Part shown: in pieces, positions 8,158-19,839 of the stretch | Layout of the letters: the number at the start of each line of letters is the position of its first letter | How positions within the stretch are numbered: the first letter of the stretch is position 1 | Source: Glycomyces arizonensis DSM 44726 | GTDB taxonomy: Bacteria; Actinomycetota; Actinomycetes; Mycobacteriales; Micromonosporaceae | Length of the DNA stretch: 64,000 nucleotides | Reading direction: 5' to 3' | Assembly: GCF_000482705.1 (NCBI RefSeq) | Contig: NZ_AXWO01000001.1 | Location: forward strand, 372,001 to 436,000 | The notes under the pieces: model-generated | Told to the model about the DNA's origin: nothing | Databases searched by the model: none | The model's input: the letters and a program-made list of their open reading frames with translations, nothing else | Made by a program: the position numbers and the translations under genes

Positions 8158-9489
8158 TCAGGCGATGCGGGCGCTCTCGACCACGGACGCGAGCTCGGCG
8201 GCGACCGACTGCGCGACCGGTTCCTCGGAGGCCTCGACCATGACGCGCACGAGCGGCTCGGTGCCGGAGGGGCGCAGCAGGACGCGGCCGTCGGCGCCGA
8301 GCTTGTGCTGCCACTGGGCGACGGCGCCTCGTACGGCCTCGGTCTCGATGACGGACTTGTCGGCGACTCGCACGTTGATGAGGACCTGCGGGGCGGCCTT
8401 GAACACCGAGGCGAGGTCGGCGAGGCTCCGGCCGGTGGCGGCCATGCGGGCCAGCAGCATCAGCGAGGTCAGCGTGCCGTCGCCGGTGGTGGCATGGGCG
8501 GGCAGGACGATGTGCCCGGACTGCTCGCCGCCGAGCGAGAACCCGCCTTCGCCGAGGCGTTCGAGGACGTAGCGGTCGCCGACCTTGGTCGTCTCCAGTT
8601 TGATGCCGGCGGCGTCCATCGCCTGGTGGAGGCCGAGATTGCTCATCACCGTGGTGACAAGGGTCTCACCTTGGAGGGTCCCGGCCTCGCGCATCGCCAG
8701 CGCGAGGATCGCCATGATGGCGTCGCCGTCGACCGCCTCGCCCGTGGCGTCGACGGCGAGGCAGCGGTCGGCGTCGCCGTCGAGGGCGATGCCGACGTCG
8801 GCGCCGTGCTCGACGACGGCGGCGCGGAGCCCCTCGATGTGCGTGGACCCGCAGTCGTCGTTGATGTTGAGCCCGTCGGGGGCGGCGTTGATGGCGACGA
8901 CCTCGGCGCCGGCGCGGCGCAGCGCCTCGGGGGCGGCGTGGGTGGCGGCGCCGTTGGCGGGGTCGACGACGACCTTCAGGCCGTCCAGCGGGTTCGGGCA
9001 CACCGACACCAGGTGCTCGATGTAGGCCTCGACGGGGGCGGCGGCCTGGGAGATGCGGCCGACGGCCTCGCCCTGCGGCAAGGGCTCAGGGGCGCCCATG
9101 GCCTGCTCGATGGCGTCCTCGACCTCGTCGGGGAGCTTGCGGCCGCCAGCGGCGAAGAACTTGATGCCGTTGTCGGGCATGGGGTTGTGGGAGGCGGAGA
9201 TCATGACGCCGAACGCGGCGCCGGTGGTGGCGGTGAGGTGCGCCACAGCGGGGGTGGGGAGGACGCCGAGGTCGATGACCTCGGCCCCGGCGGCGGCGAG
9301 CCCGGCCGCCGAGGCGGCCTCGAGCATCTCGCCGGAGGCGCGGGGATCGCGTCCGATGACGACGGTGGGGCGGCGGCCCGCGGAGCCGAGCACTCGCACG
9401 GCCGCGATGCTGAGTTGAAGCGCCAGTTCAGGCGTGAGGTCGGCGTTGGCCCGTCCCCGGACGCCGTCGGTGCCGAACAGTCGTGACAC
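8158..9489 (-). CDS. glmM: Phosphoglucosamine mutase
   Basis: Converts glucosamine-6-phosphate to glucosamine-1-phosphate for UDP-GlcNAc synthesis, feeding GlmU, whose gene begins at the left window edge. It has 443 aa, the normal length. The active phosphoserine loop is [19 protein letters not shown] and the metal loop is DGDADR. The C-terminal phosphate-binding loop is [13 protein letters not shown]. The N-terminus is set at the GTG at 9489 ([12 protein letters not shown]), which matches the family start. Longer in-frame versions would add an unrelated tail. It is downstream of rplM-rpsI, the usual actinobacterial order. Confidence 0.96.
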   Translation of the reverse strand: MSRLFGTDGVRGRANADLTPELALQLSIAAVRVLGSAGRRPTVVIGRDPRASGEMLEAASAAGLAAAGAEVIDLGVLPTPAVAHLTATTGAAFGVMISASHNPMPDNGIKFFAAGGRKLPDEVEDAIEQAMGAPEPLPQGEAVGRISQAAAPVEAYIEHLVSVCPNPLDGLKVVVDPANGAATHAAPEALRRAGAEVVAINAAPDGLNINDDCGSTHIEGLRAAVVEHGADVGIALDGDADRCLAVDATGEAVDGDAIMAILALAMREAGTLQGETLVTTVMSNLGLHQAMDAAGIKLETTKVGDRYVLERLGEGGFSLGGEQSGHIVLPAHATTGDGTLTSLMLLARMAATGRSLADLASVFKAAPQVLINVRVADKSVIETEAVRGAVAQWQHKLGADGRVLLRPSGTEPLVRVMVEASEEPVAQSVAAELASVVESARIA

Positions 9490-9556
9490 GGTGTATCCCC
9501 TACTTGGCGTGCGTGCGAGCCGTGCGACGGCCCTGGTCGTCGATGACAAAGGAATC

Positions 9557-9586
9557 GGGGCCGCCGAGGATGTCCTCGGCAGCCCC
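9557..9586 (-). terminator. Hairpin between rpsI and glmM
   Basis: GGGGC-c-GCCGAGG-atgt-CCTCGGC-a-GCCCC, a 12-bp stem with one internal mismatch pair, between the rpsI stop and the glmM start. A smaller hairpin (GTTCCCC/GGGGGAAC, 9608-9628) directly follows rpsI. Together they suggest termination or attenuation after the ribosomal protein operon. Confidence 0.7.
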
Positions 9587-9632
9587 GTTGCATGTGCAGA
9601 CTAGCGCGTTCCCCTCGAAAGGGGGAACCGTG

Positions 9633-10160
9633 CTAGCGCTTCGAGTACTGCGGCGCCTTGCGGGCCTTCTTGAGACCGTACTTCTTGCTCTCCTTCTCGC
9701 GCGCGTCGCGGGTCAGGAAGCCGGCGGCCTTGAGGGCCGGGCGCATGTTCGGGTCGATCTCGACGAGGGCCCGGGCGATGCCCAGGCGCAGCGCGCCGGC
9801 CTGGCCGGTGGCGCCGCCGCCGTGGATGTTGACGAGGACGTCGAAGTTGTCGCCGGCCTCGACGGTGACGAACGGCTCCGCCACGGTCTGCTGGTGGACC
9901 TTGCTCGGGAAGTAGTCCTCGAGGGTCTTGCCGTTGACGACGTACTTGCCGGTGCCCGGGACCAGGCGGACGCGGGCGATGGCCCTCTTGCGGCGGCCCA
10001 CGGTCTGGATGGGGCGGTCGGCCGGGACGGCGGGGACGCTGGGCACGGTCGGGGCCGCGGCCACGTCGGCGGGGACCTCGACGGGCGCCTCGACGACGGC
10101 TTCAGGGGCCTCGGGGGCCTCGTTCTCGACGGTCTCGGGGACCTGGTTCTGGTCGCTCAT
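9633..10160 (-). CDS. rpsI: 30S ribosomal protein S9
   Basis: A 175-aa small-subunit protein. The conserved core starts at [20 protein letters not shown] and ends with the invariant [17 protein letters not shown], whose tail reaches the decoding site. The first 50 residues are an acidic Ala/Pro/Glu/Val extension of the kind seen in many actinomycete S9 proteins. It starts at the ATG at 10160 and lies 20 bases after rplM. Confidence 0.98.
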   Translation of the reverse strand: MSDQNQVPETVENEAPEAPEAVVEAPVEVPADVAAAPTVPSVPAVPADRPIQTVGRRKRAIARVRLVPGTGKYVVNGKTLEDYFPSKVHQQTVAEPFVTVEAGDNFDVLVNIHGGGATGQAGALRLGIARALVEIDPNMRPALKAAGFLTRDAREKESKKYGLKKARKAPQYSKR

Positions 10161-10180
10161 GGTTCTGCTCCTCAACGCGC

Positions 10181-10624
10181 CTACTGCGCGACCTTCGTGA
10201 TCTCGTACGGCTTCGGCTGCTGGGCGGTGTGCGGGTGGCCGGGGCCGACGTACACCTTCAGCTTCTTGAACATGGCGCGACCGAGCTTGTTCTTCGGCAG
10301 CATGCCGAGCACGGCCTTCTCGACGACCTTGTGCGGGGCCTTCTCCATGAACTCCGCGTAGGTCTTCTCTTTGAGGCCGCCCGGGTAGCCGGAGTGGCGG
10401 TAGGCCTTCTTCTGGAGCAGCTTGTTGCGCGTCAGGACGACCTTCTCGGCGTTGACCACGATGACGTAGTCGCCGGTGTCGGTGTTCGGAGCGAACGTGG
10501 GCTTGTGCTTGCCTCGGAGCAGTTGGGCCGCGTGCGTCGCGAGCCGACCCAACACCACGTCGGACGCGTCGATCACGAGCCACTGCCGGTCGATGTCTTC
10601 CGGCTTGGGGCTGTACGTGCGCAC
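10181..10624 (-). CDS. rplM: 50S ribosomal protein L13
   Basis: A 147-aa large-subunit protein of exactly the family length. The GTG start at 10624 gives [20 protein letters not shown], the standard N-terminus, and AGG lies 9 bases upstream. Conserved blocks include [21 protein letters not shown] and [10 protein letters not shown]. It is the first gene of the rplM-rpsI unit. The 5' region (10625-10890) has no gene and should hold its promoter and leader. Confidence 0.98.
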   Translation of the reverse strand: MRTYSPKPEDIDRQWLVIDASDVVLGRLATHAAQLLRGKHKPTFAPNTDTGDYVIVVNAEKVVLTRNKLLQKKAYRHSGYPGGLKEKTYAEFMEKAPHKVVEKAVLGMLPKNKLGRAMFKKLKVYVGPGHPHTAQQPKPYEITKVAQ

Positions 10625-10892
10625 AGGTTTACCTAGCTTTCGTTGTCGGTGTGGAACGAACCCCGCGGAGATGTCGCGGAGCCGCCTGAATCCCGCGGGC
10701 CTCGCGACCCCGCCTTCGACGAGCGCGGGCCGCGGACGGCCCGACCGGGATTCGTTGGACAGTGCCTCGTGAAGAGCGCACTCGAACAACAGCTACTCAG
10801 TTTACGTGGTCACGACGGCCGCCCCGCAGGCGGCCACCGTGACCTCGAATACAGCACACCCCGTCACAGCGGAAACGAACTGGACCAGGAAA

Positions 10893-10983
10893 ATTCTATA
10901 GTCTATAACCTATACCCTACAGCCCATAAACCCATAGATTATAGGATATAATTCGACAGTACCGTCGGTTATAAGCTATAAGA
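10893..10983. repeat. AT-rich heptad array A (7-bp period)
   Basis: Between thiC (3' end) and the rplM promoter region. Read in sevens it gives CTATAGT, CTATAAC, CTATACC, CTAC, then CATAGAT, TATAGGA, TATAATT, and after a short GC spacer TTATAAG, CTATAAG. AT content is far above the surrounding sequence. Members of the same family occur at 21804, 30851, 45601 and 47610. The rest of the 10625-10992 gap is GC-rich with no gene. Confidence 0.8.
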
Positions 10984-10992
10984 TCGGTGTGC

Positions 10993-14243
<3,251 letters not shown>

Positions 14244-14486
14244 TCAGCCTCCTTGGGTGGCGGTGAGGACCTCGACGGCGTCGCCCTCGGCGAGCGGGCG
14301 GTCCCATTCGGAGCGCGGGACGACTTCGCCGTTGACGGCGACGGCGGTGCCGCGCCCGAGCTCGGCGGCGCTTGCGGAGCCGTAATTCGGCGCAGCGGCG
14401 CCGTCGCCCGCGCCGAGCGCGGCGCGGACGGCGTCGGCGACGGTGGCGGGGCCGTCGTGCTCGCGCCCGTTGAGTTCGAACTTCAT
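14244..14486 (-). CDS. thiS: Sulfur carrier protein ThiS, with an internal insertion
   Basis: Ubiquitin-like sulfur carrier ending in the required Gly-Gly. It has 80 aa, against about 66 in the family. The extra residues sit in the middle (around APNYGSASAAEL, codons covering 14361-14400). There the DNA reads like one copy of the 32-bp palindromic repeat found upstream of hmgA. The insertion keeps the frame. Both the N-terminus (MKFELNGREHDGP) and the end (AVEVLTATQGG) are normal, so the protein is probably still functional. No thiF is present in the window. Confidence 0.92.
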   Translation of the reverse strand: MKFELNGREHDGPATVADAVRAALGAGDGAAAPNYGSASAAELGRGTAVAVNGEVVPRSEWDRPLAEGDAVEVLTATQGG

Positions 14487-15541
14487 GAGCCTTCCTCGAA
14501 TCGCAGCGGATCGAACGCTTCGTGAACGGCGCTCGCCTCTCCCGCAGTCAGCGCGGCGATGTGCTCTGCCGTGGCGGGGACGAGCGCGATGCCGTGCCGG
14601 TAGTGGCCGGTGGCCGCGATCGTCCGCTCGTCGAGGCGGCCGAGCAGCGGGAGATTGTCGGGAGCGGCGGGCCGGAAGCCGACCGTGACCTCGTCGAGGT
14701 GGTACTCGGCGATTTCGGGGACGAGGTCGATGGACCGTCGCAGCAGGTCATGGACGGCGCCGGCGGTGCCGGTGGTGGGGTCGAAGCCGCGCTCGTCGCT
14801 GGTGGCGCCGACGACGACCTCGCCGTTGTCGCGGGCGACGACGTACACGGGATGGCCCTGGACCCACCCGCGGACGGTGGTGCGCGGGACCGGCTGGCCG
14901 GGGGCGGCTCTCAGGCGCAGGACGGCGCCGCGGACGGGGCGGATCGGGAGTCCGAAGGCGGCCGAGCCGCATCCGGCGGCGAGGACGACCTGGTCGGCGT
15001 CGAGCGAGGCCGGGTCGTCCACCCGCTCGGCCCGGATCCGCACGCCGGCGCGCTCGACCGCCGCGAGCAGGGCGGCGTGGAGGGCGCGCGGGTCGACGGC
15101 GTGGTCGCCGGGGACCAGGACGCCGCCTCTCGTCCGGTGGGTGAGCAGCGGTTCGGCCTTGCGGGAGGCGCGGCCGTTCAGCGCCTCGAAGGCGCGGCCG
15201 CTCGACCGGTAGAGCGAGGCCTGCCGGTCGATCTCGGCGCGGTCGCCGTCGTCGAGCCCGACCATGAGCGTGGGGACGTCGCGGTAGCCGACCGCCGCCC
15301 CCGAGGCGTCCTCCAGCTTCTCGGCGAAGGCGGGCCAGGCGTCGACCGACTCGGCCATGAGCGGCAGCAGCTCTTCCTCGCCGAACTGGGCTTCGGTGAC
15401 GGCGGCGAGCATCCCGGCGGCGACGCGGGAGGCGCCCGATCCGGGATCGGGGTCGTAGACGGTGACGTCGGCGCCGCGCCCGGCGGCCCGCCAGGCGACG
15501 GCGAGCCCGATCGATCCGGCACCGACGACGGCGAGCCGCAT
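14483..15541 (-). CDS. thiO: Glycine oxidase ThiO
   Basis: FAD enzyme that oxidises glycine to the imine needed by ThiG. It has 352 aa, with the Rossmann FAD motif VVGAGSIGLAVAWRAA at the N-terminus and the DAO-family C-terminal VTVGFRPAAPDNLPLLG and TGHYRHGIALVPATAE. Of two near starts (15547, 15541) the inner ATG is preferred. It overlaps the thiE stop as TGATG and has GGGGGA 7 bases upstream. It overlaps thiS by 4 bases. Confidence 0.95.
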   Translation of the reverse strand: MRLAVVGAGSIGLAVAWRAAGRGADVTVYDPDPGSGASRVAAGMLAAVTEAQFGEEELLPLMAESVDAWPAFAEKLEDASGAAVGYRDVPTLMVGLDDGDRAEIDRQASLYRSSGRAFEALNGRASRKAEPLLTHRTRGGVLVPGDHAVDPRALHAALLAAVERAGVRIRAERVDDPASLDADQVVLAAGCGSAAFGLPIRPVRGAVLRLRAAPGQPVPRTTVRGWVQGHPVYVVARDNGEVVVGATSDERGFDPTTGTAGAVHDLLRRSIDLVPEIAEYHLDEVTVGFRPAAPDNLPLLGRLDERTIAATGHYRHGIALVPATAEHIAALTAGEASAVHEAFDPLRFEEGS

Positions 15542-16203
15542 CACCATTCCCCCACGGCCTCAAGGATTTCGGCGGTGGCCCGCCCCGGATCGTCCGCGCC
15601 GGAGACCGCGCCGACGACGGCGACGCCGTGGGCGCCGGCCTCGCGGCAGGCGGCCACGCGTGCGGCGGTGATGCCGCCGATGGCGATGACGGGGAGGTCG
15701 ACGGCCTCGCAGACGGCGGCGAGGCCGTCGAGTCCGATGGGGTCGGGCAGACCGGTCTTGGTGCCGGTAGACCACACGGGACCGACGCCCAGGTAGGTGG
15801 CCCCGGCGCGGCGCGCGGCGCGGGCGGCCTCGGGTTCGCGGCAGGTGCCGCCGATGACGGCGGCCGCGGGGAGGATGCGGCGGGCGACGTCGACGGGGAG
15901 ATCGTCGGCGCCGAGGTGGACACCGTGGGCGCCGACCGCTTGCGCGATGTGGACGCGATCGTTGACGATGCACAACGCGTCATGCTCGGCGCACAGTTCG
16001 GCAAGGGCGGCAGCGAGATCGAGGGCGGCCCGATCGGTGTAGTGGTCTTCGGGTCGCACTTGGACGAGCCGCGCGCCCGCCTTCAGCGCCGCGGCGGCGA
16101 CGGCCAGCGGCCCTCTCGGCGGTGCTTGCGAGCCGGACCTCGGTCCGGGATCCTCGCGAGTGTCGGTGATGAGGTGCAGCCGGGGTAGACGAGTAGCGTG
16201 CAT
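15541..16203 (-). CDS. thiE: Thiamine-phosphate synthase, with an internal insertion
   Basis: Joins HMP-PP and thiazole-P to thiamine phosphate. It has 220 aa. Conserved elements are LHLITDT, GARLVQVRPEDH, IVNDRVHIA, GVHLGADDLP, IGGTC and GVGPVWSTGTK. It is the first gene of the operon, with its ATG at 16203 and AGGAG just upstream at 16206-16210. Between LITDTREDPG and GPLAVAAAAL is an extra PRSGSQAPPR segment whose DNA (16110-16141) contains GCTTGCGAGCC, the core of the 32-bp repeat family. The decayed thiE copy at 18136-18290 lacks this stretch. Confidence 0.94.
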   Translation of the reverse strand: MHATRLPRLHLITDTREDPGPRSGSQAPPRGPLAVAAAALKAGARLVQVRPEDHYTDRAALDLAAALAELCAEHDALCIVNDRVHIAQAVGAHGVHLGADDLPVDVARRILPAAAVIGGTCREPEAARAARRAGATYLGVGPVWSTGTKTGLPDPIGLDGLAAVCEAVDLPVIAIGGITAARVAACREAGAHGVAVVGAVSGADDPGRATAEILEAVGEW

Positions 16204-16211
16204 GGCTCCTT

Positions 16212-16295
16212 CTCCCTGCGCCAGCATGATCTGGATCAGGTTCGACGGTCGGGACTACCAAGTCCCCTCTCAGCCCGATGCATCGGACTCCCGTG
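16212..16295 (-). promoter_or_regulatory. TPP riboswitch (THI element)
   Basis: On the minus strand the conserved THI-box parts appear in order: ACGGGAG, GGGCTGAGAGG, GACCGTCGAACCTGATC, then CAGATCATGCTGGCGCAGGGAG. The element ends only a few bases before the thiE Shine-Dalgarno (16206-16210), so thiamine pyrophosphate binding probably blocks ribosome access. It controls the whole thiE-O-S-G-D-C operon. Confidence 0.96.
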
Positions 16296-16370
16296 GGTTT
16301 ATTCGCTTACGCGGCCCACGCTACGTCATAACGAGCACCGTAGGCAAGACCGGTGTCACGAAGCGGACAC

Positions 16371-16970
16371 TTACGGCCGCTCGACCTTGAGCACTCGGTA
16401 GCCCTTGGCACTGGCGTGCTTGTCCACCGCCCAGCCCGATTCGGCGAGCCAGCGCGCCAGGGAGTCGGCGCCCAGGTGCTTCGAGACCACCAGCCACGCC
16501 ACGCCGCCGGGCTTCAGGCGCGGCAGCCACGTCTCCAGCAGCCGGTGCAGGGCCTCCTTGCCCACCTTGATCGGCGGGTTCGACCAGATCTCGTCGAACG
16601 CCACCTCCCCCGGCACCTCCTCGGGGGTCGCGGCGCGCACCGTGCCCGGCGACTGCTCGGTGTTGCGCCGCGCCAGGTCGAGCGCGCGCCGGTTCACGTC
16701 CACCGCCCACACCTCCGCGTCCTCCCGCCGCGCCAGCACCGCGCTGATCGGCCCGTACCCGCACCCCAGATCCAGGAACGTCCCGCCCTCCTCGGGCGGG
16801 ACCACCTTGCCCAGCAGCACGCTCGTCCCCGGGTCGAGGCGGTTGCCGGAGAAGACGCCGGTCGAGCTGGCCAGCTCGTAGGCCACGCCGTCCAGTTCGA
16901 AGGTGACGGTGCGCTCGCGGTCGTCGACGGCGGGCTGCTCGCTGAAGTAGTGCTCTGGCTGCTCGGACAC
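16371..16970 (-). CDS. Class I methyltransferase, RsmC-like
   Basis: A 199-aa SAM-dependent methyltransferase. Motif I is FLDLGCGYGPISA, the acidic loop is VWAVDVNRRALDLA, and the catalytic NPP motif is EIWSNPPIKVGKEA, as in small-subunit rRNA guanine-N2 methyltransferases (RsmC C-terminal domain; 16S rRNA G1207 in E. coli). Its 199 aa correspond to the catalytic domain only, the usual actinobacterial form. The GTG start at 16970 gives VSEQPEHYFSEQP, typical of this group. Confidence 0.9.
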   Translation of the reverse strand: MSEQPEHYFSEQPAVDDRERTVTFELDGVAYELASSTGVFSGNRLDPGTSVLLGKVVPPEEGGTFLDLGCGYGPISAVLARREDAEVWAVDVNRRALDLARRNTEQSPGTVRAATPEEVPGEVAFDEIWSNPPIKVGKEALHRLLETWLPRLKPGGVAWLVVSKHLGADSLARWLAESGWAVDKHASAKGYRVLKVERP

Positions 16971-17165
16971 ACTCCCATTGTCACCCTTCCGCGGCCCGCG
17001 CCCGAGGCGGATCGCGTCGTAAGCTCGGCCATGGACCGTCGCCAGAGTGACGCCAGAGGCGCACAGTGTTTCGCGTTTCGCCCACTGGCACGAAGGCGCG
17101 CGCGGCTTACTCCCCCAGGGGGAACGTCCCCCGGATCGGGCCCTTCCCGGGGCTATGCTCCCCTC

Positions 17166-18134
17166 ATGGCACACGGCCCGTCCCCCTTCGGTGTCCCGCA
17201 GCGAGAGCAGCGGCACGAGCGCACCGTTGAGGATCTCAACCGGGCTGAACACATCGACCGCGCACGACAGACTGCGCCGACGATGCGGCTCAGTCCCGAG
17301 CAGACGTCGCTGCCGCCGATGCCGGCGCAGCGCTCCTCGGAAGAGGAGATGCAGGAGCACCTGGAGCGCATCCACGCCTCGCGTCCGCTCCGCCGCGCCG
17401 CTCAGCGCGCCCGGCGCCGCACCCGCTGGTGGCTCGTCGTGCTCGCGGTGATCAGCGGCATCGCCGTCGTGGCCGCCTGCGGTGCAGGGGCGTTCATCGT
17501 GCTGCGGGAGGGGGAGACCTCTCCGGCGGCGCAGGGCGACGCGGCGACCGGTGAGCAGGAGTCTTCCGCGGACGCGTCGTCGGCGCCGCCCGAGGTCGTC
17601 GACCCGATCGAGCGGCGCGCGACCGATCCCGAGCCGGTCTCGGTCGCCGAGCTGTTCGGTTCGGCCGCGATCACCCCGTCCGGCGCGGCCGGGCCGTACG
17701 AGGTCCTGGCGACCGAGGAACTCGCCGACTGCTCGGAGGCGGGCCTCGACGAGCTCGCCGAGCTGCTGGCCGATTCGGGCTGCACGCAGACGGTGCGCGC
17801 GACGCTGGCCAGTCCCGACGGCGAGTACGCGGCCACCGCCGGCGTGCTCAATCTCGAGGACGCCGACGAGGCCGAGCAGCTGCGCGGGGCCGTCGAGGCG
17901 GGACTGGAGGGCGGGTTCGCCGCGCTGCGCGCCGACGGCGCGGGCGCCGAGCTCGGCCGGGCCCCGACGATGGTCGGCTACAACACCTACGGGCACTACC
18001 TGATGTACGTGGTCATCGGCCGCGCCGACGGCGAAGCCCTGGAGGACGCCGACGAGGCGGTCTTGACGGTGGTGAACGACATCGTCGACGTGTGGCTGGT
18101 GGATCAGCTCCTCCCGCGCCGCGCGGTCGAGTAG
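17166..18134 (+). CDS. Single-pass membrane protein with extracytoplasmic domain, unknown function
   Basis: A 322-aa protein. Residues 1-85 are polar and cytoplasmic (Arg/Glu-rich). A membrane helix (WWLVVLAVISGIAVVAACGAG) follows an Arg cluster at about residue 86. Next comes an acidic, low-complexity linker (TGEQESSADASSAPPE), and then a globular domain with two Cys (ADCSEAGL, SGCTQT) that could pair outside the cell. The ATG at 17166 (MAHGPSPFGVPQ) is the likely start. The upstream extension in the same frame crosses the promoter region and has no ribosome site. No named family recognised. Confidence 0.72.
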   Translation: MAHGPSPFGVPQREQRHERTVEDLNRAEHIDRARQTAPTMRLSPEQTSLPPMPAQRSSEEEMQEHLERIHASRPLRRAAQRARRRTRWWLVVLAVISGIAVVAACGAGAFIVLREGETSPAAQGDAATGEQESSADASSAPPEVVDPIERRATDPEPVSVAELFGSAAITPSGAAGPYEVLATEELADCSEAGLDELAELLADSGCTQTVRATLASPDGEYAATAGVLNLEDADEAEQLRGAVEAGLEGGFAALRADGAGAELGRAPTMVGYNTYGHYLMYVVIGRADGEALEDADEAVLTVVNDIVDVWLVDQLLPRRAVE

Positions 18135-18135
18135 C

Positions 18136-18290
18136 CGCCCAGTCGGCGCAGTGGTCCTCAGGCCGGACTCGGACGAGCCGGGCCCCGGCTCTCAGTGCCG
18201 CCTTCGCGATCGGCAAGGGAAGACGCCGTCGCGGGTGAGCGCGTCCGTGATCCGGAATGTCCGGTGCGAGACGGTTCCGTGAGAAACGCG
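18136..18290 (-). pseudogene. thiE: Decayed 5' fragment of a second thiE
   Basis: On the minus strand this stretch aligns with the first 60 codons of thiE. The peptide AKAALRAGARLVRVRPEDH corresponds to AAAALKAGARLVQVRPEDH of ThiE, and the flanking DNA (GTGGTCCTCAGGCCGGACTC against GTGGTCTTCGGGTCGCACTT) is also similar. Frameshifts upstream, the missing start and the absent 3' two thirds show it is not functional. It lacks the repeat-like insertion found in the intact thiE, so it records the older form. Confidence 0.7.
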
Positions 18291-18434
18291 TGTCAATGTC
18301 GTTAACGCTTTGCTTTGTCTCTTGCTTCAGCCCATCATCCTCTGTTTTGATCGATGGGAGTCGATGAGCTCGACCCCGGCCGCGGCTCGTGCCATGCCGT
18401 CCGGTCCCCTCACCGACCCTCACAGGAGCATCAG

Positions 18435-18446
18435 ATGCACATCTTG
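18435..18446 (+). pseudogene. Start of an interrupted gene, left of the IS element
   Basis: AGGAG at 18424-18428 followed after 6 bases by ATG CAC, then directly the end of the transposable element. This looks like the ribosome site and first codons of a gene removed or interrupted by the element. The C-terminal end of a P-domain protein remains on the other side (to 19969). Linking both pieces to one gene is inference. Confidence 0.4.
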
Positions 18447-19839
18447 ACTTCCTCTCCTCCCTAGGGGAGGGGATTTCCGGCTTGCCGTTCCTGGTCGGGA
18501 ACGGTCTACGGAAGGGTTCCTGGTTCAACGTCCACTGCCCGGTCTCCCAGGTCTGACACAGACTCCGCAGGCGTTTTAGGTGTCCGCCAGCCCGGCGGCC
18601 ACCAGACGCTTGCCTTCACGTCTGATATTGATCTCGGCGTTGCCGTCCCGGTCGTGGACCGCACCGCACCCGCACTCCCAGACGCGCACCCCGAGCCCTT
18701 CGAGGCCCTTCGGACCGGTCAGCGCTCCGCAGGCCGAGCACAACCGGGTGGAGGGAAAGAGCCGGTCGACCTTGGCGAAGGTCCGGCCCGCACGGGCGGC
18801 TTTCGATTCGAGCAAGGTCAGGAACCGGCCGAGCGCGGCATCCTGTATGGATTTCGCGGCTCGGCCCCGGGACAGGCCCTGCACGCACAGGTCTTCGACG
18901 TAGAGGGCTTGGTTCTCGCCCACCAACGCCGCCACCTGCTTGTGCAGCCAATCATCCCTGCGGTTCCTGATCCGCTCGTGGATCTTCGCGACCTTCAGGC
19001 GCGCCCCGACCCGGTTCGCCGATCCTCGCTGTTTGCGCGAGAGCGCACGCTGCGCCTTCTTGAGCCGCCGCTCCATCTGAGCGAAGAACTTCGGGTTCTC
19101 GATGGTCTTGCCGCCTCGGAGCACGGCGAAGGCTTTGAGTCCGAGGTCGATGCCGGTTTCGGTGTCGGGGTCGGCCACCGGTTCGAGCAGGTCCGCGCCA
19201 TCATCGACGGCGACGACGAACGACGCGTAGTACTTGCCGGTGGCGGTCTTGATGATCGTCACCGAGGACGGATCGGCAGACAACTCCCTGGACCAGGCGA
19301 CGCGGAGGTCACCGACTTTCGCGACATACAGCCGCCCGTTCGCTTTCACCGAGAACCCGCGCCGGGTGTACCGGGCGGCCTGCGTGTGCGAGCGGCGCTT
19401 GAACCTGGGCGGACCGACCCGCCCCCCGGCACGCTTACCCGAGACCGAGTCGAAGAAGTTCCGCCACGCCGCGTGGCAGTCCCGCAGGGCCTGCTGCAAC
19501 GGCACCGTCGAGACCTCGGCCAGCCAGGCCCGCTCCGGGGTCCGCTTCGCCTCGGTTATCAGCAGCTTGTCGAGGACGGCCGTCGACGGGTACGCAAGCC
19601 CCTCCCGGTGCGCTGCTTTTCTCGCGGCCACGGCGTCGTTGAACACCGTCCGCACACACCCGAACGTGCGCGCGAGCGCAGAGCGCTGCGGCACGGTCGG
19701 ATAGACGCGAAACCGGTAACGAAGATGCACGAGACGAACCCTATCGGCCGGTTCCGACAATCCCAGCGCTCCCAGTCCCGCCACGCGGGACAGCGAGCAG
19801 ACAATCACCCCGGATTCCTCCCCGCCCTAAAGGACAAGG
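18446..19839 (-). mobile_element. IS1341-type element (IS200/IS605 group, TnpB only)
   Basis: One end (18446-18476) is a self-complementary GACTTCCTCTCC...GGGGAGGGG stretch. The other (19812-19839) reads ATTCCTCCCCGCCCTAAAGG. Both are typical of IS200/IS605-group subterminal hairpins, and there are no terminal inverted repeats. The element carries only tnpB and no tnpA transposase, so it cannot move alone. The non-coding stretch 18477-18575 between the tnpB stop and the end is where the omega RNA (reRNA) scaffold should lie; hairpins such as GTTCC...GGGAAC are visible there. Confidence 0.8.
18576..19730 (-). CDS. tnpB: TnpB RNA-guided nuclease (IS1341 family)
   Basis: A 384-aa OrfB/TnpB, the ancestor group of Cas12, which uses an RNA from the element end to cut DNA. 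The RuvC catalytic residues are all present: Asp in GIDLGLKAFAV, Glu in LYVEDLCVQGL, and Asp in HDRDGNAEINI. The zinc ribbon is CSACG...CGCG. The N-terminal helix-turn-helix is RVYPTVPQRSALARTFGCVR. The GTG at 19730 gives VHLRYRFRVYP, the family start. The gene is intact, so the nuclease may be active even though tnpA is missing. Confidence 0.93.
   Translation of the reverse strand: MHLRYRFRVYPTVPQRSALARTFGCVRTVFNDAVAARKAAHREGLAYPSTAVLDKLLITEAKRTPERAWLAEVSTVPLQQALRDCHAAWRNFFDSVSGKRAGGRVGPPRFKRRSHTQAARYTRRGFSVKANGRLYVAKVGDLRVAWSRELSADPSSVTIIKTATGKYYASFVVAVDDGADLLEPVADPDTETGIDLGLKAFAVLRGGKTIENPKFFAQMERRLKKAQRALSRKQRGSANRVGARLKVAKIHERIRNRRDDWLHKQVAALVGENQALYVEDLCVQGLSRGRAAKSIQDAALGRFLTLLESKAARAGRTFAKVDRLFPSTRLCSACGALTGPKGLEGLGVRVWECGCGAVHDRDGNAEINIRREGKRLVAAGLADT

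Noticed and set aside
16204-16227. Earlier ATG for thiE inside the TPP riboswitch (MLAQGEGAMHATR)
   Set aside because: Those codons overlap the conserved riboswitch 3' part and lie before the Shine-Dalgarno.
18300-18434. A ydaO-type or other riboswitch upstream of the interrupted gene
   Set aside because: No conserved core could be found; only a possible promoter and a ribosome site are visible.
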